A stretch of DNA of 64,000 nucleotides from Paenibacillus sp. P25 (GCA_024704175.1 CP085629.1:2852001-2916000); one strand, 5' to 3'. Counted from the first letter of the stretch, positions 39,956 through 49,636 are shown. A program made the numbers and translations. The notes: generated by a model from the sequence alone, not told the origin.

Positions 39956-40591
39956 ATGAGCTTTACCGGATTTGAGCAGCAGGATTTTGACACATTTCAT
40001 ATTGAAGGACTGGAGCCGCGCATGGCCGTGATCCGGGAGCGGATCCAGCCGAAATTTAAGGCCATCGGGGATGCGTTATGCCAGGATGTGGCCATGCTGG
40101 CCGGTACCGAGATGTTCGTACATATCGCCAAACACCTTCGCCGGACCACCAATCCGCCGAAGGATACGTGGCTCGCTTTTGCCGCCAACAAGCGCGGGTA
40201 CAAGCAGCATCCGCATTTTCAAATTGGGCTGTTCGACGATCACGTGTTTGTTTGGTTCGCGCTCATTTATGAGCCGCCGGACAAGCAGCGCATTGCCGAG
40301 GCTTATTTGAAGCAGATCCGCAAGACGAGGAGCGCCGTTCCGGACGATTACGTGATTTCTTTTGACCATACGAAGAAGGAATCGGTCTCTGCCGGTTCGC
40401 TGAATGAGAAGCAGTGGAAGGAAGCGATCCAGCGGTTTCACGATGTGAAGAGCGCCGAGCTGCTCATCGGACGCCATTTGAAGCCGGGAGATCCGCCGCT
40501 GACGAACGGGGAGGCGTTTCTCGGATTTGCCAAAGAAACCTTCAGCCAGCTGATGCCATTGTATCTGACCGCCTGCAAGGCCGGCTCCTGA
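39956..40591 (+). CDS. DUF1054 family protein (YktB-like)
   Basis: About 211 residues. Family features FTGFEQQDFDTFHIEGLEPR, then KFKAIGDALC, HIAKHLRRTTNPPKDTWLAF and YKQHPHFQIGLFDDHVFVWF. Conserved in Bacillales with no known function. I prefer ATG 39956, 9 nt after GAGAGG, over ATG 39947, which directly abuts it. Frame intact. Confidence 0.85.
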   Translation: MSFTGFEQQDFDTFHIEGLEPRMAVIRERIQPKFKAIGDALCQDVAMLAGTEMFVHIAKHLRRTTNPPKDTWLAFAANKRGYKQHPHFQIGLFDDHVFVWFALIYEPPDKQRIAEAYLKQIRKTRSAVPDDYVISFDHTKKESVSAGSLNEKQWKEAIQRFHDVKSAELLIGRHLKPGDPPLTNGEAFLGFAKETFSQLMPLYLTACKAGS

Positions 40592-40711
40592 GCGCCCAAA
40601 ATTAATGTGAGCTTAATCTTCCTTTAAAGTATGTTTAAGACATCCTGCATACCCTAGGGGTGGGAAGAAGACATTTCCTCCCATAAGCCAATAGGAAAGA
40701 AGGTGAATCGC

Positions 40712-41500
40712 ATGAAGAAAGACTATGCCAAAAAAGTCATCGTCACCTCCCTTACCCTCGCTTTGCTGCTCAGCGGCGGGGCGCTCTACGGGACACGTCA
40801 GCTGGTTCGAGCCGAGACTTCCGAGGCGGCCGTACCGCCGGATAGCGGCGGCTCCGGCGATGCAGCGAAGGACAGCAAGCCGAACCGGTTCAAATCATGG
40901 TTCGGTCACCAGGGCGGGCAGCCCAAGGACATACGGAGCGAGGAGCATCGGGGCGGGCGCGGGTTCCCGATCCTGGAGGAAGCGGCATCCGTGCTGGGAA
41001 TGGATAAAGACGCTCTGAGAACGGCGCTGAAGGACAAGACCCTGTCGCAGATCGCGGCGGACAAAGGGATAGCGGAAGCCGATTTGATCGCCAAGCTGCA
41101 GTCGGAACGCTCGAAGAAAATCGATGAAGCCGTGAAATCCGGCAAGCTGACGAAGGATCAAGCGGATAAGCTGAAGCAAAAAATGCCGGAGCATCTGAAA
41201 TTTATGGTCAACCACACGTTCAGTGACTGGCATTACGGGAAGCACCGGATGGGCTTCTTGCCGGATCCGGATAAGCTGGCTTCCCTCCTCGGCATCAGCA
41301 AGGAAGAGCTGGAAACCCAGCTTAAGGCGGGCAAATCGCTTGCTGAGATCGCAGCCGCCAAGGGCATCAGCAGGGATCAGCTGATTGCAAAGCTGAAAGA
41401 CGAGCTTACCCCATGGATCGAAAACATGGTGGACCGCAAAAAAGGCGACAAACGGACGGACCAAGCCGAGCCCTCCCCGCCCCGGCTCAATAATACTTAA
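40712..41500 (+). CDS. Secreted protein with two LysM-like helical repeats
   Basis: 262 residues. Signal peptide KKVIVTSLTLALLLSGGALY, then a charged Gly/Asp linker. Two similar units follow: about residues 95-130 (AASVLGMDKDALRTALKDKT, LSQIAADKGIAEADLIAKL) and 190-230 (LASLLGISKEELETQLKAGK, SLAEIAAAKGISRDQLIAKL). Each has the pattern LGxxxxxLxxxLxxGxSLxxIAxxKGI. A helical KIDEAVKSGKLTKDQADKLK segment lies between. Similar repeats occur in Firmicute exported proteins of unknown role. ATG 40712 follows AAGAAGGTG. Confidence 0.7.
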   Translation: MKKDYAKKVIVTSLTLALLLSGGALYGTRQLVRAETSEAAVPPDSGGSGDAAKDSKPNRFKSWFGHQGGQPKDIRSEEHRGGRGFPILEEAASVLGMDKDALRTALKDKTLSQIAADKGIAEADLIAKLQSERSKKIDEAVKSGKLTKDQADKLKQKMPEHLKFMVNHTFSDWHYGKHRMGFLPDPDKLASLLGISKEELETQLKAGKSLAEIAAAKGISRDQLIAKLKDELTPWIENMVDRKKGDKRTDQAEPSPPRLNNT

Positions 41501-41512
41501 GATGAGACCAAT

Positions 41513-41562
41513 CGCATGCTGATCGGAACGGATATCCGCTCCGAAAGCATGCGTATTTTTTT
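41513..41562 (+). terminator. Terminator of the secreted repeat protein gene
   Basis: CGCATGCT with GGAACGGAT pair with ATCCGCTCC and AGCATGCG, followed by TATTTTTTT. Confidence 0.8.
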
Positions 41563-41653
41563 CGGAGCCATTTCTCGTCATCCTACGCCTCCGGCAGCAC
41601 TTCATAGTATAATAGAGTCGGCCTGATCCTAAGAGACAAAGGAGTATTGCACA

Positions 41654-42218
41654 ATGAGATTGGACGGAAAGCTTGTTTATATCCGGCCTCTTGAGCTTTC
41701 GGACAGCGAAGCGCTCTACCGGTCTGCGGAAGGAAAACCGGGCGTTCGTTAAACCGTTCGAACCGTTGCAGCAGGAAGAAGCCTTCACCTTAGAAGGTAT
41801 ACGCGCTTCCATCGAGCAGGGGCACCGGGAGGAGGCACAAGGAGCCTCCTATGCTTTTGGCATCTTCGAAGGCAAATCGGACCGGCTCGTCGGCAGAATC
41901 CGGTTGTCCAACATCGTAAGAGGGGCATGGCATAACGCAACGGTAGGTTATTATATGGATCAATCGGTGAATGGCCGCGGGTATACGACGGAGGCGTTCG
42001 GTCTCACCCTTCGCTACGCATTCGAACAGGCCCTGCTGCACCGGGTGCAGGCGGCGGTGATGCCCCGGAACATCGCCTCGATCCGCGTCGTCGAGAAGAA
42101 CCGGATGCGCTTCGAGGGCCTCGCCGAGCGTTATTTGAAGATCAACGGGGTCTGGGAAGACCACCGGATTTACGCCATGACCTCCGAGGAATGGGATCCG
42201 AACCAATCCCTCAGATAA
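41654..42218 (+). CDS. RimJ/RimL-type GNAT acetyltransferase (frameshifted)
   Basis: About 188 residues. The N-terminus MRLDGKLVYIRPLELSDSEA at ATG 41654 (AAGGAG upstream) shifts near 41728 into LRKENRAFVKPFEPLQQEEA. The acetyl-CoA core is RLSNIVRGAWHNATVGYYMD and NGRGYTTEAFGLTLRYAFE; ASIRVVEKNRMRFEGLAERY follows. The family includes ribosomal-protein N-acetyltransferases; the substrate is unknown. Confidence 0.88.
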
Positions 42219-42221
42219 ATA

Positions 42222-42250
42222 AAGAACTCCTGATCGGAGTTCTTCAAAGC
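42222..42250 (+). terminator. Terminator of the GNAT gene
   Basis: AAGAACTCC pairs with GGAGTTCTT around TGATC, right after the stop. Confidence 0.65.
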
Positions 42251-42292
42251 GACCAGATCGTTTCCAGCTTAAGCCAACTTGAAATTCTAGCA

Positions 42293-42340
42293 TAAAGAAA
42301 AGTCGCCGTTCGTGCTCACAGTACGCGGCGACTTATTCGG
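42293..42340 (-). terminator. Terminator of the MFS gene
   Basis: On the minus strand AAGTCGCCG pairs with CGGCGACTT, followed by TTCTTT. Confidence 0.7.
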
Positions 42341-42349
42341 TATATCGGA

Positions 42350-43522
42350 TTACGAGTGGACGGGTGAAGCCGACCCGCGGTCCACAGCGATAAACCGGTA
42401 CAAGAGGTACAGCGCGGCAAGCGAGAGAACCGCCCCCGTCATGAACGGCGACCCGTGATTGTAATCATAGACCCCCGCACCGAGCAAAGGTCCCGTAATA
42501 CGCCCCAGGCTGTCCATGGAAGAGCTAAGACCCGAGGCGGTGCCTTGCCCGACCTTCGTCTTTTGCGTAATCAGCGAGGTCACGCAGGGGCGGATGAGCG
42601 CATTGCCTGCCCCGAATACGGATACATAGACCGATGCGGTGAATACGCCGCTGGAGAACAGAATCAGCACGAAGCCCAGTGCCGACAGCACGAGGCCGAG
42701 CCCGATGACCCGCGCCTCCTGTCCGCGCTTGATCAGCCGGCGGACAACGCCACCCTGAATCAAGGCGCCTACGATCCCGCTCGCAGCAAACATGATGCCG
42801 AGATCCGTCGGGCCTGCGCCGATTTTATCCCGTTCAAACAAGAGCAGCGTCGCCTCTATCCCGGCCAGCGTGAAGGAGACGAAGAACGACAGCACATACA
42901 AATACTTCAGCGATCCGACAAAAGCGGCCCAGCGCGACACCTTCGGACCGCGCGCCTCCAGGCGCTTCTCCTTCGAAAGCGATTCCGGAAGCATGAAGTA
43001 CGCGAAGGCGAAGGTGGCCAGTGCGAGCAGCGACGAGGCGAAGAACGGCACCTGCAGCCCCCACTTGCTGAGCGACCCGCCGAACGCAGGTCCGAAGATG
43101 AAACCGAGTCCGATCGACATGCCGACGAGCCCCATCCCCTTCGTCCGGTTCTCCTCCGACGTAATGTCCGCCACATAAGCGACGGCGCAGGCGGTGGCCG
43201 CTCCCGAGAACATACCGCCAAGGATGCGGGATGCATACATCAGCACGAGACTCTCCCCGGCGATCCCGAACAGAAAGAAGCTGAGGCTGAAGCCCAAGGT
43301 TCCGATCATGATCAGCGGCCTCCGCCCGATCCGGTCCGACAGACCGCCCCAGACCGGGGACATCAGGAAGGAAGCGAGCGAATACACCGAGAGCAGCATT
43401 CCCAGGTGGAACGAACTCGCGCCGGAGCCGGTTACCGCCTCCGGAAGCACGGGAATAATAATGCCGAAGCCGATAAATATCGTCATCAGCAGTACCATAA
43501 TGATGGCAAGCTGTTTCTTCAT
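42350..43522 (-). CDS. MFS multidrug-type efflux transporter (DHA1)
   Basis: About 390 residues, twelve membrane segments. Motif A GGLSDRIGRRPLIM follows helix 2, ILGGMFSGAATACAVAYVAD is helix 4, and motif C-like GLVGMSIGLGFIFGPAFGG in helix 5 is typical of drug/H+ antiporters such as TetA, Bmr and NorA. The substrate is unknown. ATG 43522 (MKKQLAIIM) is preceded by GGGAGG at 12 nt. The frame is intact. The space up to 43876 contains no other gene. Confidence 0.88.
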   Translation of the reverse strand: MKKQLAIIMVLLMTIFIGFGIIIPVLPEAVTGSGASSFHLGMLLSVYSLASFLMSPVWGGLSDRIGRRPLIMIGTLGFSLSFFLFGIAGESLVLMYASRILGGMFSGAATACAVAYVADITSEENRTKGMGLVGMSIGLGFIFGPAFGGSLSKWGLQVPFFASSLLALATFAFAYFMLPESLSKEKRLEARGPKVSRWAAFVGSLKYLYVLSFFVSFTLAGIEATLLLFERDKIGAGPTDLGIMFAASGIVGALIQGGVVRRLIKRGQEARVIGLGLVLSALGFVLILFSSGVFTASVYVSVFGAGNALIRPCVTSLITQKTKVGQGTASGLSSSMDSLGRITGPLLGAGVYDYNHGSPFMTGAVLSLAALYLLYRFIAVDRGSASPVHS

Positions 43523-43791
43523 TCGTTGTAATAATCCTCCCGTCGCAACATACAAATTGGACAAAAATGTAATGCTATCGTACCATAACTTTTTTACGGA
43601 AGGAAACGATCCGGCGGAAGATTAACAAATCCGACAAACCTTTGCCCGCACCAGCGTCCGTCCGTCTTCGGGCTTATTGCAGCGGGAGAGTATGATTCAC
43701 TTGTTTTCCCTTTTTCCCCGCCGCTTGGATTAAACCCGGCCGAATCTTAACAAACTATAACGAAACGTTCGGAGCTTTACATAAAAATCGC

Positions 43792-43819
43792 TTGCATCCC
43801 TGTCGCATTTTGCTATACT
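43792..43819 (+). promoter_or_regulatory. Promoter of the arginine/lysine decarboxylase gene
   Basis: TTGCAT at 43792-43797, 16-nt spacer, TATACT at 43814-43819 with TGC before it (extended -10). Confidence 0.65.
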
Positions 43820-43876
43820 CATTTTGTTTGCTTATTTTAATAGCAGCACCATCGAATACACATACGAAGGGTAGGG

Positions 43877-45353
43877 ATGACCGTGGATCATACGAAAACT
43901 CCCCTGTTCACCGCGCTCAAGCAGCATGCGGAGCGCAATCCGGTACAGTTTCACATTCCAGGACATAAGAAAGGTGTCGGCATGGACCCCGAGTTCCGGG
44001 AGTTTATCGGCGATAACGCGCTGTCCATCGACCTCATCAATATAGCACCGCTCGATGACTTGCATCAGCCGACCGGCGTCATCGAAGAATCGCAGATGCT
44101 TGCAGCCGACGCGTTCGGCGCCGACCATACCTTCTTCTCCGTGCAAGGGACAAGCGGCGCGATCATGACGATGATTCTCACCGTTTGCTCGGAGGGCGAC
44201 AAAATTATTGTGCCCCGCAACGTGCATAAATCGGTCATGTCGGCGATTATTTTCGCCGGGGCGAAGCCCGTATTCCTTAAGCCGGTACGCGACGAAAAGC
44301 TCGGAATCGACCACGGCGTCACCACCAGCTCGGTACGCCGCGCATTGGAGCGCCACCCGGACGCCAAAGCCGTGCTGATCATTAACCCGACCTATTACGG
44401 GGTATGCGCCAATTTGCGGGAGATCGTCAATCTCGTTCATGATTACAATATTCCGGTTCTGGTGGACGAAGCGCACGGGGTGCTGATCCATTTCAGCCAC
44501 AAGTCGCCGATGTCGGCAATGGAGGCCGGCGCGGATATGGCCGCTACCAGCGTACATAAGCTCGGAGGCTCCATGACGCAGAGCTCGGTGCTGAACATCC
44601 GCGAAGGCCGGGTCAGCGTACGACGCGCCAAAACGATCATCAGCATGCTCACGACCACCTCGACGTCCTACATTCTGCTTGCTTCCTTGGACTGCGCCCG
44701 CCGAAATTTGGCCCTGCACGGCCGGGAAATGGCCGAGCGGACGATTGAGCTGGCGAATTACGCGCGGCATGAGATCAATCTGATTCCAGGACTATACTGC
44801 TTCGGTGAAGAAATACTCGGGGCGGAAGCTACCTACGATTATGACCCGACTAAAATCAACATCCATGTAAGACATCTGGGGATTACGGGATATGAAGCGG
44901 AAAACTGGCTCCGGGACAAATACAACATCGAAGTCGAGCTGAGCGATATGTACAATATCCTCTGCCTCGTTACTCCGGGGGACACCCGCGAAAATATCGA
45001 AACACTGCTTACCGCTCTGGCCCAGCTTTCCGCAGAGAATTATTCGATCCGGCCGGCCAACGAGCTCGTCATCAAGATACCGAAAATTCCGCAGCTTACG
45101 CTGACACCCCGGGACGCTTTTTTACGGCGATACCGAGATCGTGCCTTTCAAGGAATCGGCGGACCGGATTATCGCGGAATTCATTTACGTCTATCCTCCG
45201 GGCATTCCGATCCTGCTGCCGGGCGAGGTCATCTCACAGGATTTAATAGACTATATTACGGAGCACATTGAAGTCGGACTTCCGGTTAAGGGGCCGGAGG
45301 ACCGCAGCATCGAGAAGGTTAAAGTGATTGTGGAAACGCCGGCCATTTTCTGA
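43877..45353 (+). CDS. speA: Orn/Lys/Arg decarboxylase, SpeA type (frameshifted)
   Basis: PLP-dependent fold III decarboxylase, about 491 residues, the length of Bacillus SpeA (arginine decarboxylase, polyamine synthesis). TPLFTALKQHAERNPVQFHI, PGHKKG open it; INPTYYGVCANLREIV, VLVDEAHGVL and ATSVHKLGGSMTQSS (PLP Lys) follow. Near 45120 an extra T in a T-run ends the frame; the last 70 residues (YGDTEIVPFKESADRIIAEF, YPPGIPILLPGEVI) lie in the next frame. Lysine or ornithine specificity cannot be excluded from sequence alone. Confidence 0.88.
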
Positions 45354-45363
45354 GCCGGCGGGA

Positions 45364-45398
45364 GGGCTGTCTCCTATTGGAGACAGCTTTTTTATTTT
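45364..45398 (+). terminator. speA terminator
   Basis: GCTGTCTCC pairs with GGAGACAGC around TATT, followed by TTTTTT. Confidence 0.9.
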
Positions 45399-45406
45399 TA
45401 AGTTAG

Positions 45407-46236
45407 TTACATCCCCTGGCGGAGGTGCTGCTCAAGCCAAGCGATGACGTCCGCGACGGCATGTTCTTCGTGGTGCTTGCCGTGATGGCTCGCCGCTGCA
45501 CGCAGCTCCGGATGAGCGTTCGCCACGGCTACGCCGACCCCGGCGCGGCGCAGCATCTCGAGATCGTTCAGATGATCGCCGAGCGCGATGCTTTTGGCCG
45601 GATCGATGCCGATAAGCCGCACCAGTTCATCCAGTGCATGCCCTTTGGTCGAGTTCTTGGGCAATAGTTCCAAGTATTTATCGTCCGAGCGAATCCATTC
45701 CATCTCAGCCGCCCCCATGAGCTCCGGCAGCATCGGCGTGATATCATTCAGACGCGCCGGCTCCCAGGCAAACAAAATTTTATTCCAGGGCTCCGGAGGG
45801 ACCGGATCCGGCCTTTCTTCAAAGCCCTCGACCCGGAAATGTCTGGCGGTCACTTCGTTCCGGTTCACAAGAAACGGAACATCCCATCCTTTCGGATAAA
45901 TCTCCGCACCGATCCCGGGGTAATGCCTTAGCATCCGTTCCATCACAGCCTTGGCGTCGGCTAGAGGAAGCGTTCGCTCCCAAACGGTGCGGTCGTCCGC
46001 AAAGTCGTAAATGACTCCGCCGTTGTACAGGATGGCCGGCGCATTCACCGGAAGCCTGTCCACGTAGCGCCTTACGGAAGAGACGATCCGCCCCGTAGCG
46101 AGCGTGAAGCGCCCCCCAATGCCACAAACCTCTCAATGGCCTGCAAATTTTCGTCGCTGATGCTTTTATCTGCACCCAGCAAGGTTCCATCCATATCCGT
46201 AACGAGCAAGTATCCGCTGAACAGCGGCTGTTCCAT
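45407..46236 (-). CDS. Cof-type HAD-superfamily phosphatase (frameshifted)
   Basis: About 276 residues. HAD motif I is LLVTDMDGTLLGADKSISDE near the start; motif II/cap FTLATGRIVSS; motif III/IV KGHALDELVRLIGIDPAKSI, ALGDHLNDLEMLRRAG. The frame shifts at a CCCCCC run at 46112-46117 where one G of LGGRF is missing. Cof-type enzymes dephosphorylate sugar phosphates or flavin precursors; the substrate is unknown. ATG 46236 follows AGGAGG. Confidence 0.88.
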
Positions 46237-46351
46237 TCCGTTTCCTCCTACCGATTGCGTATATTGTTTTTCCAAAGGGAGAGTGCTATGATGGTCATGG
46301 TGCTAAGCAAGAAAACCTTTCCAGTCCATTATGTAGGCAGGTGCAAACGTT

Positions 46352-46762
46352 ATGGCGCAAAGCGCATATATCAAATTTGTCGAAGGCTCCGCCGTTTCTT
46401 CCGTTACACTCGATGAACTGAAAAATCAGCTTCAGCATTACAAAGAGCGACTCGCCCTGACCGGCAAACAGCTGGGCTGGGAATACGACGACGCCGGTTT
46501 TCCCTATACGTTCGAAGCAAAGCCCGAAGGTGAGGGCAAATGGTTTTATTTAAAGGGAACGAGCCCTCTGTATAAATATATTGTAATGGGCGTAGGCTCC
46601 GAACCGTCAGGCCAGTCCTTCGTGCAGGTGGTGCTTCCCGAGGACTGTTCGCACGGCGACAAAGGGAAAGGCAACGAATTCTGCAAGTATTTGGCGCGCC
46701 TCTGGAAAGCCGAGCTTCACTTGTTCAATGGACGCATCATGTATTTCAATCCGCGAAAGTAG
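46352..46762 (+). CDS. DUF1885 family protein
   Basis: 136 residues. The opening MAQSAYIKFVEGSAVSSVTL and the core QLGWEYDDAGFPYTFEAKPE, WFYLKGTSPLYKYIVMGVG resemble the Bacillus DUF1885 family, small cytosolic proteins of unknown function. The frame is intact and the ribosome-binding site (GGCAGGTG) modest. Confidence 0.7.
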   Translation: MAQSAYIKFVEGSAVSSVTLDELKNQLQHYKERLALTGKQLGWEYDDAGFPYTFEAKPEGEGKWFYLKGTSPLYKYIVMGVGSEPSGQSFVQVVLPEDCSHGDKGKGNEFCKYLARLWKAELHLFNGRIMYFNPRK

Positions 46763-46780
46763 CAATGATCCTCTTCCTCT

Positions 46781-46892
46781 ATAAAAAAGACCGTGCAACG
46801 CGGGATTAACCGATGGCTTGGCAAAGCTATGGCGAGCACTCAGCGGCTCCCTTCTCGAGTCCGGTTCCTCGCGGAGGCACGGTCTTTTATTG
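46781..46892. ncRNA. Candidate structured RNA or elaborated terminator
   Basis: AAAAAAGACCGTGC (from 46781) and GCACGGTCTTTTAT (to 46892) form a closing stem with A/T tracts on both sides. Unlike a simple terminator it encloses about 80 nt with further helices (ATGGCTT/AAGCTAT; CGCGG/CCGCG-like). It lies between the DUF1885 gene and the next terminator, and could read on either strand. Confidence 0.4.
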
Positions 46893-46916
46893 CCCGTGAG
46901 CCGGCCTGCCTCCGCG

Positions 46917-46950
46917 CGAAAAAACCCTTCCTAAGATAAGAAGGGTTTGG
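46917..46950 (-). terminator. Terminator of the DUF1292 gene
   Basis: AAACCCTTC pairs with GAAGGGTTT, followed by TTTT on the minus strand. Confidence 0.8.
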
Positions 46951-46960
46951 ACGTCCGGCG

Positions 46961-47254
46961 TTATTGCCGCTCCTGTTCTTCGACGATTTCATTGTAGATC
47001 TTCACGACGCGATCCCACTCTTCTTCGTCTTCGATACTGGCCAGGAAAGCTTCGTCGTCCTCTTCTTCGATGCGGAAGATGACGCCGTCCGCTTCCATGT
47101 CGTTGCGATCGAGCAGCACCGCATATGCACGGTCGTTGGCCTCGAATGTATATACCATCACCATCTCATGTTCCACACCGTCTTGGTCGGTGACGATGAA
47201 AATATCATCTTCATGATCATGGTCACAGGAAGCGTCATGAATGTGATCACTCAT
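46961..47254 (-). CDS. DUF1292 family protein (YrzB-like)
   Basis: A 97-residue, very acidic protein. DDIFIVTDQDGVEHEMVMVY, TFEANDRAYAVLLDRND and the C-terminal EEEWDRVVKIYNEIVEEQ are the DUF1292 pattern. A His/Asp-rich head (HIHDASCDHDHEDD) could bind metal, but this is speculation. Function unknown. Confidence 0.88.
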   Translation of the reverse strand: MSDHIHDASCDHDHEDDIFIVTDQDGVEHEMVMVYTFEANDRAYAVLLDRNDMEADGVIFRIEEEDDEAFLASIEDEEEWDRVVKIYNEIVEEQERQ

Positions 47255-47366
47255 GGGAAAACCTCATTTCGTCATATATTGGTAGTTCCCTCGTATCGTA
47301 TCATGCGGGCGGAGCCAAGTCAATGTACCGGCCCCGGCTCTCCTGCGCCCCACGGCGGCTTCATGC

Positions 47367-47981
47367 TTATTCGGATAAAATGACTTTCTCGGATACTACC
47401 GTATAATCGCTTGCATCATCCGGCTTGATCGAGAACTTAACCACATAATTGCCCGTTTCATTAAAGGAAACGTTGAACGGCCAAGGGTACCAGAAGCTCT
47501 CCTTCTGTCCGTTCACGGCCTTCTCGTGCGAGGCTACGACCTCCCCGCTTGGGGAAACGATCGAAATCTTGAACGAGGAAATCGGCGTCGTCAGGCTGTC
47601 CACCTGGGCAAAGACGGCAAAATCAAACCGATCCCCCTTCTTCACCCCGCCGAACGGTTTGCTGATCGAGTAATCGTCGTTCACTTTCTTAGCCACAAAC
47701 ATATGTACGTTCGGCTTGTGAATCTCGATGGTCTTGGAAGCATTGTCCCACTTGACCAGCGCTTGAAGGGATTCGGACAACAGACGCACCGGGAATACGG
47801 TGCTTCCTTTTATCAAGAAGGCGGGCGTTTCGCCGTCGGCGAACGTCTTCTCATTATTATTAATCATGACCCGGGCTTTGGCATATCCCTCATAATCGCC
47901 CCACATTGAGCTGGCGAACGCTCCCGCCGTTCCGAATAAGGAAAGCGACAGCACCAGCGTCAGCAATCGCGGCACTTTCAT
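47367..47981 (-). CDS. Secreted stalk-domain (copper-amine-oxidase-N-like) protein
   Basis: 204 residues. ATG 47981 follows GGAGG; signal peptide LLTLVLSLSLFGTAGAFA. The stalk domain reads ARVMINNNEKTFADGETPAF, FPVRLLSESLQALVKWDNAS, KTIEIHKPN. The C-terminal 110 residues look like a beta-sandwich: GDRFDFAVFAQVDSLTTPIS, NVSFNETGNYVVKFSI. A probable extracellular protein; function unknown. Confidence 0.8.
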   Translation of the reverse strand: MKVPRLLTLVLSLSLFGTAGAFASSMWGDYEGYAKARVMINNNEKTFADGETPAFLIKGSTVFPVRLLSESLQALVKWDNASKTIEIHKPNVHMFVAKKVNDDYSISKPFGGVKKGDRFDFAVFAQVDSLTTPISSFKISIVSPSGEVVASHEKAVNGQKESFWYPWPFNVSFNETGNYVVKFSIKPDDASDYTVVSEKVILSE

Positions 47982-48138
47982 TCTGGCAACCTCCATCGTT
48001 GTTCTTCTTTGTGTAATCTTATACTCCGGACAGCCGCAAGAGTTGCGCGATTCGTTTAAAAAAAACAAAATATTTTTTTACGGGGTGACTATATATTGAT
48101 CGTGAAATCGTTTTCAAGTCGTATGTACACTACATATA

Positions 48139-48597
48139 TTACAAAATTCGATTGCCGTCGACCGTAGCGTTTTCCTTCCGGTTCTTGACGTATTCTGCGC
48201 TTGCCCGGGAAATCGCCTCCCGTCCCACGGATATATCCGCTGTGCTCTTCTCTTCGGACTCAAGCAGCAATTGCCGGAGTTTCTCTTCACACTTGCCTTT
48301 CAGCACAACCGGCATCATGGAGCAATGAAATTCATAGCCTTGGAACACATACATCACATGGTAATTCCGTTCGGGGGTCACTTCCTCCAGCACGATCCGG
48401 CGACCGCTGCGGCGAAGCCGCTGCTTGACCCCGATATGCTCCCGCTCCGCCAGCATCGACAGCTTCTCCATCAGCCCATCCCAAATGCGTGCAAGCTTCA
48501 TCCCTTCCGTTAATTTGCGGTCCCGATCCAACGCCTTGAGCAGATGAAGCGTCACCACATATTGATGCACCCACGGCTCCACCTCCGCATTCCGCAT
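48139..48597 (-). CDS. Hypothetical protein under a LexA-like box
   Basis: 152 residues, not recognised. N-terminal helical part (QYVVTLHLLKALDRDRKLTE, RIWDGLMEKLSMLAEREHIG), then an alpha/beta stretch (RRIVLEEVTPERNYHVMYVF, GYEFHCSMMPVVLKGKCEEK) and a charged tail. It has no signal peptide or membrane segment. ATG 48597. A GAAC-N4-GTTC SOS-box-like site lies 40-53 nt upstream beside a TATAAT, suggesting induction by DNA damage. Confidence 0.65.
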   Translation of the reverse strand: MRNAEVEPWVHQYVVTLHLLKALDRDRKLTEGMKLARIWDGLMEKLSMLAEREHIGVKQRLRRSGRRIVLEEVTPERNYHVMYVFQGYEFHCSMMPVVLKGKCEEKLRQLLLESEEKSTADISVGREAISRASAEYVKNRKENATVDGNRIL

Positions 48598-48636
48598 GGC
48601 GACTCACCCGTATTTTCAGATTTGTTCTTATTATAC

Positions 48637-48650
48637 AGAACGTATGTTCG
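48637..48650 (-). promoter_or_regulatory. LexA/DinR-like SOS box
   Basis: CGAACATACGTTCT on the minus strand matches the Gram-positive SOS box core GAAC-N4-GTTC, with CG at the left edge and one deviation at the right edge. TATAAT follows immediately downstream, so LexA would block the promoter of the gene at 48597. Confidence 0.6.
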
Positions 48651-48827
48651 CTAATCAAGAGGTTAATATTCCCAGTATTCCGTATCAGGATTCAAATTAA
48701 CCCGTTCCCTTTAATTTTTCTCAAAGTGTGTCATAATTCTCTTGAACGAGCGGGGCTCGTCATGTAAGATTTGATCAAGACATCCGGCGGAACCGGTAGG
48801 CCGCCTAAGACTTAGGAGGATCGTGCG

Positions 48828-49569
48828 GTGAGCCTGCATATTCAAATGATCGGTACGGGGAGTGCCTTTGCCAAACGCTATTACAACAATAACGCATTAG
48901 TCCGAACGGAAGGCTTCACGTTATTAATCGATTGCGGTGTAACCGCTCCCCGGGCACTGTATGAATTGAACGTTCCGCTGACCGACATCGATGCCGTTCT
49001 GATCACCCATATTCACGCCGATCATGTCGGGGGCTCGAGGAGCTTGCGTTCCAATACCGGTACACATTCGGTCACCGGATTCGGCCGCTGCTGCCGGAGC
49101 CGCTCTTGGGCCGCTCTGGGAACACACGCTTCGAGGCGGGCTGGAAAATAAGGCGGAGGGCCTCTCCAGCCTGGAAGACTACTTTGACGTTGTCGCGCTT
49201 CCCGTCGAAGTCCCTCACTGCCTTCATCCGGAGCTTACGGTGGAGCTGCTGCCGACCGAACACGTTCCGGGCAAGCCTTGTTTTTCCCTACTATTCAATG
49301 AAGGCAAATTATTGTACAGCTCGGACAGCCAATTCAGCGCCGAACGTCTGATTCGCCTTTATGAGGAAAGGAACGTAAGGCAAATTTGGCATGACTGCCA
49401 GCTGCAGGGCAAGGGCGTGGTACATGCTGCGCTAGACGATCTTCTAACCTTGCCGGAGCATATTCAGAAAATAACCCGGCTGATGCACTATGGCGACAAT
49501 ATGCCGGAGTTCATCGGGCGGACGGGCCATATGAGTTTTGTGAACCAGCATGAAATCTATCGGCTTTAA
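48828..49569 (+). CDS. MBL-fold metallo-hydrolase, RNase Z-like (two frameshifts)
   Basis: About 247 residues. [38 protein letters not shown] and the metal motif [12 protein letters not shown] are followed, after a shift at a GGGGG run at 49029-49033, by [17 protein letters not shown] second shift near 49110 restores [20 protein letters not shown] and [17 protein letters not shown]; the last metal ligands are in [12 protein letters not shown] and IWHDCQLQG. Close to RNase Z and phosphodiesterase-like enzymes, but the specificity is unknown. GTG 48828 follows AGGAGG. Confidence 0.82.
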
Positions 49570-49578
49570 AAAAATTTA

Positions 49579-49636
49579 AGGAAAGCCTGCACCCGCTAAG
49601 GATCCGAATTCCGGCGCGGATGCAGGCTTTTATTTG
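49579..49636. terminator. Bidirectional terminator between MBL gene and P5C dehydrogenase
   Basis: AAAGCCTGCACCCGC pairs with GCGGATGCAGGCTTTT with one mismatch; A- and T-tracts on both sides. Confidence 0.8.
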
